Source: Deltaproteobacteria bacterium
GTDB taxonomy: Bacteria; Myxococcota_A; Polyangia; Polyangiales; Ga0077539
Direction: 5' to 3'
DNA length: 32,526 nt
Assembly: GCA_030694465.1 (NCBI GenBank)
Contig: JAUXYJ010000098.1
Coordinates: forward strand, 1-32,526
Shown: positions 14,401 through 20,024 of the stretch, one piece after another
Layout of the letters: each line of letters opens with the position of its first letter
Position numbering within the stretch: the first letter of the stretch is position 1
Made by a program: the position numbers and the translations under genes
The notes under the pieces: generated by a model
Database searches by the model: none
What the model was told of the DNA's origin: nothing
Seen by the model: the letters and a program-made list of their open reading frames with translations, nothing else

Positions 14401-16208
14401 ATCTGGGCCGAATGGACCGCAAGGGCCGCCTAGAGCTCGTGGGCCGCAGCAAAGACGTCGTGGTCAACGCGTCGGGCGAGAACATTTATCCCGAGGACAT
14501 TGAGCGCTCGCTTGGGGACATTCGCGATGTGCGCGAGTGGTGTCTCGTGGGCGTAAGTGACCCGCGGGGGGGTGAGCGCTTGGCGTGCGTCGCCGTGGCT
14601 TCGCTCCCGCCACCGGTGGCTGAAAGTGACAGCGAGCCCGTGGTCGACGACAGCGCTTTGCGCCGCGAAAACGCACGCAAGAGCCTTGAGCGTGCGTTTG
14701 GCAAGCTGCCGATGAACCAGCAGCCCGCGGTGGTCTTTGTTGTGGACGCCGAGCTCCCCAAGACCGCGACGCGCAAGGTGCAACGCAACAAGGTCAAGCT
14801 GCTCGCAGAGCGCATGGCCGAGGCGCGCGCGGCGGCGAAGAGCTCTTCGGGTCCTCGCGACAAGGGCGCGACGAGCGCGGTGCGTGCGGCGATCGCGTCG
14901 ATCGCGCGGCGCGATGTGAGTGAGCTCACGGCGAGCACACGGTTGCGTGAAGAGCTGGGATTTGACTCGCTGATGGCGCTTGAGCTCGCGACGGCGCTCG
15001 AGGGGATCTCGGGCTCTGCGAAGGTGGCCGACGAGCTGACCAAGGCCGACACGATCGGCGCGCTTGAGCAGGCGCTCGGTGTGGCTGCAGAGCGTGAGAA
15101 GACCGCGGCGCACAAGCGCACGGCAGAGGTCGTGTTGGATGAGAGCGAAGAGGGCGGCCGTGAGTGGCACTTGCCCGAAGAGCTCAAGGCTTTTGGGCGA
15201 CGCGCGGGCGCGCTCGTGCAGCGTGAGTTCTATGGGACGGCGCTCAAGGTGGCGGTGACTGGGCGGGCTTTTATCCCGCACAATCGCAACACATTGGTCG
15301 TCGCCAACCACGCGAGCCACTTGGACATGGGCTTGGTCAAGTACGCGCTCGGGACCTATGGCACGGACTTGGTCGCGCTGGCTGCGAAGGACTATTTCTT
15401 CGAGGGCAACGCGGTGCGCAAGGCCTTCGTCGAGAACTTTACCAACCTCGTCCCGTTGGATCGCAACGCGGGGCTCAGGCAGACACTCAAGGCGGTCGGG
15501 GCGCTCATTGACGAGGGCAAGACTGTGTTGATTTTTCCAGAGGGAACTCGCTCGCAAGACGGCACCCTGAGGCCCTTTAAGGGCGTCGTGGGCTACCTGG
15601 CGATCCAGCACAAGATTGATATCTTGCCGGTGTATCTCGGTGGGACGTTTGAGGCGCTTCCCAAGGGCTCGAAGTTCTTAAAGCGTCGCGATGTGCGCGC
15701 GCGAGTGGGCTTGCCCCTTGAGGTCGAGGCCCTTGAGCGCTTGTGCGATGGTCTGGGCCCTGTGGATCGTGCGCGACGCGTCGCGAGGATCACGCAGCGC
15801 GCGATCGAGCTCTTAAAAGACGGAAAGGTCTTGGATCTCCGCACGATTGAGCGCTGGAATGACTTCGACGATGACCACCAAGTCCATCCTTTGGTGACAC
15901 TCTTCGACGAGCTTGGGCGCAAGTTTAAGCCTGGCGCGGTACGAGACCCGGTGAGCTTTTACTTTACGCTCGGCAACGAGCCCGAGGCCAAGTGGACCGT
16001 GAACGTCGACGCGCGTGACTGCGCGGTTCGCCAAGGAAAACCCGACTCAGGCAGCGCCGACTGTGTGCTCAAGACCACCCCGGACTTGTTCACCCGCATC
16101 GTGCGTGAGGGCTATACGCCGTCGCCGAGCGAGTTTATGGCGGGCTTGATCAAGAGCAACGATCTCGCGCTGCTCGAGACCTTTCAGAAGGCATTTGGGC
16201 TCGCGTAA
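11484..16208 (+). CDS. elbD: ElbD-like fatty acyl reductase-AMP ligase-ACP-PlsC-SCP2 megasynthase
   Basis: The product is 1574 residues from GTG 11484, overlapping the previous stop by 4 bp; frame extension to 11226 lies inside the LarA-like gene. Domains: (1) fatty acyl/thioester reductase, residues ~18-400, with GGTGFLG (25-31), STAYV and YTYTK (281-285) as YxxxK; (2) AMP-dependent acyl ligase ~560-1105, with YTSGTTGAPRG (718-728), EGYGLTE (894-900), TGD (971) and the catalytic-type Lys1098; (3) acyl carrier domain ~1125-1200, with LGFDSL and phosphopantetheine Ser1162; (4) PlsC-like glycerolipid acyltransferase ~1245-1440, with NHASHLD (1275-1281) and FPEGTRS (1351-1357); (5) SCP2-like lipid-binding tail ~1480-1574. 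All signature residues are present. The likely role is to activate a fatty acid, load it on the ACP, reduce it toward alcohol/aldehyde and acylate a glycerolipid. This fits ether-lipid synthesis by Myxococcus/Stigmatella ElbD, as I recall that protein. A palindrome-encoded PPPVA insert lies at residues 1042-1046. Confidence 0.85.
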   Translation: MSEVQARPVLDVATQLDGARIVVMGGTGFLGKVWLAQILHRYPMIGRIFLVVRSKPGIDAEARFWRDIAPAGPMAALREELPGTAYEEFLRDKIEVVDADVGRFRCGVSDEWIAARTGTIDAVMNVAGVVDFNPPLDEAVLTNARGVAHLVELAKALGDVPVVHTSTAYVAGYKNGKIHEIDPRDLPFPKCDELDRERFNPTREIEECLMHVDDVRRRAHEAHRQTQFDDDARENLKRKGEPTTGPAFDSERARVERKWLEAVLSDVGEERAKYWGFTNVYTYTKSLGEQVLANSGLGFTLVRPTVIESSIRYPFPGWNEGINTMAPLVYLSLQGHLQIPVGEKTALDVIPVDMVSSAMTAALAALLAGRAKPVYHVGSSDLNPLLMTRIVELVSLFKRRHYQQKGKGNPFVNYVHTRFEPFPITVKQFERHGAPAVADAAKTFAGFLKRAAIGPIAGAARSAAKAVESYSEVARKNGEIWKLFVPFMAGTEYSFQCAHTHELFAELSDADRRVLDFAPQDIDWRAYMMDVHCPGLEKWVFGQIDEKLEKKTRALRPFTSLRNLLEESVARDPHATALQRFERDGLASMTYAELGASVDCTAARLSALGVVPGDRVAIAAKNHPAWVIAYFGVIRAGGVVVPLDASLEAEPMANVLSASHAKVLLWDHETASKRASVVGARCESLRCEDLQNITSFALGLTAPELAEPARDDVASVIYTSGTTGAPRGVMLTHQNFTALLSSLAPVFPLTDRDRALSVLPLHHTFEFTCGLLLPLSRNARVVYLDELTSDRLGEAMKAVRVTAMVGVPALWQVLERRILQKVKDRGPFAQNVFDTLLDANRLLGDKIGLDVGRSLFGAVHSELGGSVKFLISGGAALPKDTAKLFQGLGLHLSEGYGLTEAAPVLTVQRAGPGVQVGFVGKPVPNVELKIGPSDATGVGEVLARGPNVMLGYADDPEGTAKAIDADGWLHTGDLGRMDRKGRLELVGRSKDVVVNASGENIYPEDIERSLGDIRDVREWCLVGVSDPRGGERLACVAVASLPPPVAESDSEPVVDDSALRRENARKSLERAFGKLPMNQQPAVVFVVDAELPKTATRKVQRNKVKLLAERMAEARAAAKSSSGPRDKGATSAVRAAIASIARRDVSELTASTRLREELGFDSLMALELATALEGISGSAKVADELTKADTIGALEQALGVAAEREKTAAHKRTAEVVLDESEEGGREWHLPEELKAFGRRAGALVQREFYGTALKVAVTGRAFIPHNRNTLVVANHASHLDMGLVKYALGTYGTDLVALAAKDYFFEGNAVRKAFVENFTNLVPLDRNAGLRQTLKAVGALIDEGKTVLIFPEGTRSQDGTLRPFKGVVGYLAIQHKIDILPVYLGGTFEALPKGSKFLKRRDVRARVGLPLEVEALERLCDGLGPVDRARRVARITQRAIELLKDGKVLDLRTIERWNDFDDDHQVHPLVTLFDELGRKFKPGAVRDPVSFYFTLGNEPEAKWTVNVDARDCAVRQGKPDSGSADCVLKTTPDLFTRIVREGYTPSPSEFMAGLIKSNDLALLETFQKAFGLA
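14609..14620. repeat. 12-bp palindrome, family B copy 2, in frame in elbD
   Basis: GCCACCGGTGGC encodes part of PPPVA at residues 1042-1046, in a loop of the C-terminal subdomain of the AMP ligase. The context CTCCCGCCACCGGTGGCTG is shared with the intergenic copy at 8446, which argues for insertion of an element rather than chance codon choice. Confidence 0.65.
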
Positions 16209-16214
16209 AGTTGG

Positions 16215-17357
16215 ATGGGCGAGGTGGGGGCCCGACGTCGTAGACTCGCGCGCGCTGTGCGCCACCTGCGTGAAGTCCCGCTGTTTGCGGACATCGACCC
16301 GAGCATTTTAGAGAGCCTTGAGGCCGCGGCCGAGCGGCGCAAAGTGACGGCGGGCGTGCGCGTCGTCGAGGAGGGAGAGCCCTCGGGGTTTCTCTTCGTG
16401 TTGCTTCAGGGCACCGCTGAGACGCGCAAGCGAGAGATCTTGCGGCGCACGTTTGAGCATCGGATCGCAGAGCTGGCGCCGGGCGAAATCATTGGCGAAG
16501 TGGGGTTCTTCGATCGGCAGCCTCGGCCACTCACGGTGCGCTCATTGAGCGAGTGCGAGTTCTTGGTGTTGCCCTACGAGGCGCTTGATCAGCACCCCGA
16601 GGTGCGCGCGCGGATGTCTCTGCACTTGGCGCAGATGCTTCGCAGCGCGGGGGTGGCTTCGCTCGAGGGCGAGCGAAGGCGTGTGGCGCTCGGTGAGCTC
16701 GTGCTCAAGGTGGTCGTGCTCTTGTGCGGCTATGCGGTGTTGCTCTCGGCGCTGCCGCGATTGCAATCGTTGCCGAGCTCGAGCTCGTTGATCAGCCTGC
16801 CCATCGTGGTGGTGGTGGGCTGGGGCGCGTGGCGCTTTGTGCGCAACACGGGCTATCCGATGGAGGACTTTGGTCTGGGGTGGCGCGACATGGGCTGGTC
16901 GTTGCTCGAGTCATTGCTCGCGACGCCAGTGTTTTTGCTCATTGTTGTGAGCCTCAAGTGGTTGCTCTTGCAGACTCGGCCACGTTGGCGGCAGGTCTCG
17001 TTGGTGCAGTTTCCGAACTGGAAACATCACCTCGCCGAGCCCTTCGTGCTCAAGCTTATGGTGCTGTATTTGGCCTCGGCGATCGTGCAAGAGCTCACGG
17101 TGCGTTCGGCGCTTCAGGCGGGGCTTGAGAGCTTCTTGTTGGGTCGCCAGCGACGATGGAGCGCGATCACGATCTCGGCGCTGATGTTCTCGGTGAATCA
17201 TCTGCACATGAGCGCGCTCTTCGCGATGCTCGCGTTCTTGCCGGGGATCTTTTGGGGCTGGCTTTTCTCACGCAGACGTCACGTGATCGGGCCGATCGTG
17301 TCGCACTTTGTGGTGGGAGCGTTCGTGTTCTTTGTCCTGGGCGTCTGGTTGCCTTAG
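16215..17357 (+). CDS. cyclic-nucleotide-binding domain fused to CPBP (CAAX-protease-like) membrane domain
   Basis: The product is 380 residues, starting 6 bp after elbD. Residues ~18-145 form a cNMP-binding beta barrel (GEPSGFLFVLLQGTAE, then PGEIIGEVGFFDRQPRPLTV as a phosphate-binding cassette). Residues ~158-380 hold about six hydrophobic helices with the CPBP/ABI intramembrane-protease motifs: VQELTVR (291-297) for EExxxR, FSVNH (325-329) for FxxxH, and HFVVG (364-368) for HxxxN/B. The first motif Glu is Gln (Q292) and the last is changed, so peptidase activity is doubtful. It sits in the inner membrane and could sense cAMP/cGMP or another ligand to control the lipid enzymes. It is the last gene of the coupled lipid operon. 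Confidence 0.88.
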   Translation: MGEVGARRRRLARAVRHLREVPLFADIDPSILESLEAAAERRKVTAGVRVVEEGEPSGFLFVLLQGTAETRKREILRRTFEHRIAELAPGEIIGEVGFFDRQPRPLTVRSLSECEFLVLPYEALDQHPEVRARMSLHLAQMLRSAGVASLEGERRRVALGELVLKVVVLLCGYAVLLSALPRLQSLPSSSSLISLPIVVVVGWGAWRFVRNTGYPMEDFGLGWRDMGWSLLESLLATPVFLLIVVSLKWLLLQTRPRWRQVSLVQFPNWKHHLAEPFVLKLMVLYLASAIVQELTVRSALQAGLESFLLGRQRRWSAITISALMFSVNHLHMSALFAMLAFLPGIFWGWLFSRRRHVIGPIVSHFVVGAFVFFVLGVWLP

Positions 17358-17363
17358 GGCGCG

Positions 17364-17395
17364 TGAGCGTGTGAGCGTGTGAGCGTGTGAGCGTG
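17364..17395. repeat. four tandem copies of TGAGCGTG
   Basis: Four exact head-to-tail 8-bp units lie just after the CPBP stop and before the next gene. They form a simple-sequence tract prone to copy-number change. No hairpin or known signal is evident. Confidence 0.9.
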
Positions 17396-17429
17396 TGCGA
17401 ATCGCGTGGGGCTACGCTAGGGTTCGCGG

Positions 17430-18590
17430 GTGAGACGGCGATGGACGTGTGTGGTGACACTGTTGGCCGTGGTGTTGTGCGGTAAGAGCGCGAGAGCACA
17501 GGCGTTGCACTCGTGTGTGCGTGCGAGCGAGCCCTCACAGGATCGCGCGGAGTCGACCTGGTTTCGCTTTGCGAATACCTGCGAATTTCCGGTTGAAGTG
17601 CGATCAGTTGGGCACGATGGTGTGGGGCGGGTGTTGTCGTCCATCGTGCAGGGTGGGAGCACGCGGCAGTACACGCAGGTGGGGCATCGTTGGGTGCTGA
17701 CCGACTCACAGGGGCAGTGTCTGCACTCGTTTGTCGCGGGCCGTCGCGAGCGTCGCGTGAGGCTCTTGCGCAGTCAGTGTCCTGGCCCGCCACCGGTGGC
17801 TGGAGCCAGCGTGTCGGGGCAACCAGCGGTGGTGGTGAGCACCGCAGGGCAAGGGCGTGAGAGAGCAGCCTCAGTGAGCGCGCATGGGGTGGTGACGGCG
17901 CCACCTGCGGGGCTTGGGCTCTCGCCGTTTTACGAGCGATTTGTCAGTGCGAGAGGGGTCCCAGTGGTGAGCTCTTCGCGTGCGTCGGTGGCGGCAGTTG
18001 CGGAGGCGCAGCGGGTGGTGTCCGAGATGCTCTCGATGCGTGCAGACATCGCCGCGAGGCTCGTGCAAGCGCGCGTTCGTGTAGCGGTGATGGCGACGAC
18101 GGAGGTCGCGACCGATGTGCCTGAGCACGCGGACCTGCAGAGGGTGTTTCCGCAGACGCAGTGGGACACTCGGACGCGCGGTGTGGGCGCTACGGCGGCT
18201 CGCTTGGCGTCTTCGTGCGCCGAAGAGAATCTCAGGTGTCTTGCAGGCGATCGCTACCGGGGTGAGAGCATCTTGGTGCACGAGTTTGCGCACACGATGT
18301 ACACGCTGGGGATCGCGCCGTTTGAGCCGGCGTTTGTGCGCGCGCTGGAGGCTGCGTACACGAGCGCGATGGCGCGTGGGTTGTGGGCGCACACCTACGC
18401 GGCGACGAACGTGGACGAGTACTGGGCCGAGGGCGTTCAGGACTGGTTTGACGCGAACCGCCGCGCGGTCCCGAGCAACGGGGTGCACAACGAGGTCGCG
18501 ACGCGTGAAACCCTGCAGCGCTACGACCCCGAGCTGGCTGCGCTCATTGCGCAGGTGTACGGCACCAGCTGGCGTTGGAGTTGCCCGTAG
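17430..18590 (+). CDS. secreted zincin-like metallopeptidase, putative
   Basis: The product is 386 residues from GTG 17430. The N terminus has a signal peptide (basic MRRRW, hydrophobic core, probable cleavage after SARA at ~23). Residues ~27-115 form a Cys-containing domain, followed by a Pro/Val/Ala linker that includes a palindrome-encoded PPPVAG (120-125). The C-terminal half carries ILVHEFAHTM, an HExxH zinc motif with Glu285 (284-288). About 40 residues later comes NVDEYWAEGVQDWFDAN, with Glu330/Glu334 as candidate third ligand. That layout matches uncharacterised secreted zincins; the substrate is unknown. No pro-peptide or anchor is clear. The gene follows the lipid operon by 72 bp of tandem repeat, so it is probably independent. 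Alternatively it could be a non-proteolytic zincin fold. Confidence 0.75.
   Translation: MRRRWTCVVTLLAVVLCGKSARAQALHSCVRASEPSQDRAESTWFRFANTCEFPVEVRSVGHDGVGRVLSSIVQGGSTRQYTQVGHRWVLTDSQGQCLHSFVAGRRERRVRLLRSQCPGPPPVAGASVSGQPAVVVSTAGQGRERAASVSAHGVVTAPPAGLGLSPFYERFVSARGVPVVSSSRASVAAVAEAQRVVSEMLSMRADIAARLVQARVRVAVMATTEVATDVPEHADLQRVFPQTQWDTRTRGVGATAARLASSCAEENLRCLAGDRYRGESILVHEFAHTMYTLGIAPFEPAFVRALEAAYTSAMARGLWAHTYAATNVDEYWAEGVQDWFDANRRAVPSNGVHNEVATRETLQRYDPELAALIAQVYGTSWRWSCP
17789..17800. repeat. 12-bp palindrome, family B copy 3, in frame in the zincin gene
   Basis: GCCACCGGTGGC encodes PPVA within PPPVAG, in the linker between the N-terminal and peptidase domains. It shares the 17-base context CCCGCCACCGGTGGCTG with the copies at 8446 and 14609. 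Confidence 0.65.
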
Positions 18591-19014
18591 CGTCGGCGCA
18601 GGGTTGGGTGTGGTTGGCGGTTTGAAGCGATCGAGCGCAGGAGCCAGCAGCACGCGGAGCCGGGGTGGGGGCCGCAGGGCCCGTGAGCTCTCGAGTGCAG
18701 CGGTCGCAAGACCCGTCCCATGCGCGTGCGGTGGGGGGCGCAGCGGCCGCGAGAGCCGCCCCGTGGGCGTGCGGTGGGGGGTGCAGCCAGTGCGCTACCT
18801 GTCCCATGCGTGTGCGGTGGGGGGTGCAGCGGCTGCAGGGGCCCCTGCATGCGTGCGCGGTGCCGTCTGCGGCAGCTGCACGACCGGGCGCATGGGGGGA
18901 GGGCTGTCTTCTGTCACCTGCGGTGGGGGCGTTGTGGGAGGGCGCGAGCGGAGGCATCGTAAGTGGGTGGCGAGGTCCACGCGGTGTGGGCGGTCGGCAC
19001 GATGAGGCCAATCG
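18591..19014. other. 424-bp noncoding gap with a tandem repeat array
   Basis: There is no supportable gene here. Frames are open only because the DNA is extremely GC-rich, and the 43-bp period of its repeats is not a multiple of three. It contains the array listed at 18683-18897. No clear promoter for the gene at 19015 was recognised. Confidence 0.7.
18683..18897. repeat. five degenerate 43-bp tandem repeats
   Basis: Copies begin at 18683, 18726, 18769, 18812 and 18855 at exactly 43-bp spacing. Copies 2-4 start with GTGCGGTGGGGGG, all share a GTGCAGCG-like block about 14 bases in, and most end in a CCCATGCG-like block. A 16-bp perfect palindrome, TGCAGGGGCCCCTGCA, spans 18834-18849. There are no unique spacers between copies, so this is a minisatellite rather than a CRISPR array. 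Function is unknown. Confidence 0.75.
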
Positions 19015-19692
19015 ATGAAGCGATTTTCAGAGAGAACGAGCTGGGAAGGTGGGCGATCGAGTGTGCTCTTTAGCGCTGCAGCGCTTGAGGCGAGCGGGCA
19101 CCACGCGTCGCTCGCGACCACACTCAACACGCAGTTGACCAAGTGGGCGACGCTTGATGGGCAGCGCAAGTCCGCAGACGACGCGATCACCCGCGCCCAC
19201 GCGCAGGTGGCCTGGGCGGACTATGCCCTCGACCAAGCAGTGCGTGCATTTGCCAACGAGCTTTTGCGGGACGCGGGCGGAAAATCCCAGGACAAGACCT
19301 ACCGGGCTTTCTTTACGGACAACCCGAGTGAGATCGTTCGGATGGCGCTTGAGCGCGAGATCGAGCGGCTCGAGGCCATGTGGCTCGTGGCGACCCGCGT
19401 GAAAATCTCAAAGCGCGCCACCGAGGCCCTCAACGGCCTGCGTGCGTGCTGCGAAGAGGGCACCAAGCGTCTTGTCGCGCGCAAGGCAGCCCAAGACCAC
19501 CGCGCCCTGGTCGCGCTCGACATCGCCGCGTGGAAGTCCTCGACCGACGCCGCCCGCGTCAGCGCGCACGTGCAGTTGCAACAGTGGGCCCTCGACCACG
19601 ACGACGAGCCCTCCTACGCCGAGCGCTTCTTCGCTGACACAGAGCCCAGCCCCAAGCGCAAGAGCGAACCCCCGCCCCCTGACGCGAAGTGA
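19015..19692 (+). CDS. hypothetical helical protein
   Basis: The product is 225 residues and I do not recognise a family. It is almost entirely predicted alpha-helix, rich in Ala, Lys, Arg and Glu (for example LDQAVRAFANELLRDAGG and RMALEREIERLEAMW). It probably forms helical hairpins or coiled-coil segments, followed by a disordered Pro/Lys tail. It has no signal peptide and no membrane helix, so it should be cytosolic. The ATG at 19015 is the first good start after the noncoding gap. Codon use matches confirmed neighbours (strong G/C at third positions), supporting a real gene. There is no operon partner: the upstream gap is 424 bp and the downstream gap 332 bp. Confidence 0.65.
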   Translation: MKRFSERTSWEGGRSSVLFSAAALEASGHHASLATTLNTQLTKWATLDGQRKSADDAITRAHAQVAWADYALDQAVRAFANELLRDAGGKSQDKTYRAFFTDNPSEIVRMALEREIERLEAMWLVATRVKISKRATEALNGLRACCEEGTKRLVARKAAQDHRALVALDIAAWKSSTDAARVSAHVQLQQWALDHDDEPSYAERFFADTEPSPKRKSEPPPPDAK

Positions 19693-20024
19693 CATTCCGG
19701 GCGCTGCACTCCGCAGGCTTGTTGCGACGCAAGGGTGACTCCGGCCGAGCCTCGGTCGCCGACTTTTCCAGCATTTCTCCCGACAAACATACCTCTTCGT
19801 GAGGACTGTCTGCGCGTCATCGAAGTGCCTTGACAGGGTCGGGGGGGGGGCAAAGTAGCTTGTTGGGGTTCGTCGTTCGCAACTTTGCAGGGGGGCGAGA
19901 GATACGACCGACCATGTGAATCGAGGGGCTCGGCTTGTCGAGTTGCTCAGGACACGTCGCGGCTCACGGTGTGTCGCGAAGGGCAATCGCGAGCGTTGAC
20001 GAGCAACGCATTGGAGGTTTCGTC
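19693..20024. other. 332-bp intergenic region upstream of the Tc-like operon
   Basis: It contains no supportable gene. It is locally richer in A/T (19770-19830). It holds a TTGACA box and G10 tract (19830-19861) and ends with a good ribosome-binding site, GGAGG at 20013-20017, 7 bases before the GTG at 20025. CCGAGCCTCGG around 19743 is a weak palindrome that might end the preceding gene. Confidence 0.6.
19830..19861 (+). promoter_or_regulatory. candidate promoter with G10 tract in its spacer
   Basis: A perfect -35 consensus, TTGACA (19830-19835), is followed by GGGTC, ten G (19841-19850), then CAAAG and a -10-like TAGCTT (19856-19861) at a 20-bp spacing. A homopolymer in the spacer is a known design for phase-variable promoters (for example Neisseria porA). 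The weak -10 and long spacer fit a mostly off state. The sequence is certain; the promoter role is inferred. The following gene starts about 164 bp later. Confidence 0.4.

Noticed and set aside
18683..18897. Possible CRISPR array
   Set aside because: The repeats are contiguous and degenerate with no unique spacers, and no cas gene is nearby.
18115..19005. 296-residue plus-strand frame across the zincin end and the repeat array
   Set aside because: It overlaps the zincin gene out of frame and is Arg/Gly/Cys-rich. The 43-bp repeat period shifts frame each copy, so it is not translated repeat protein.
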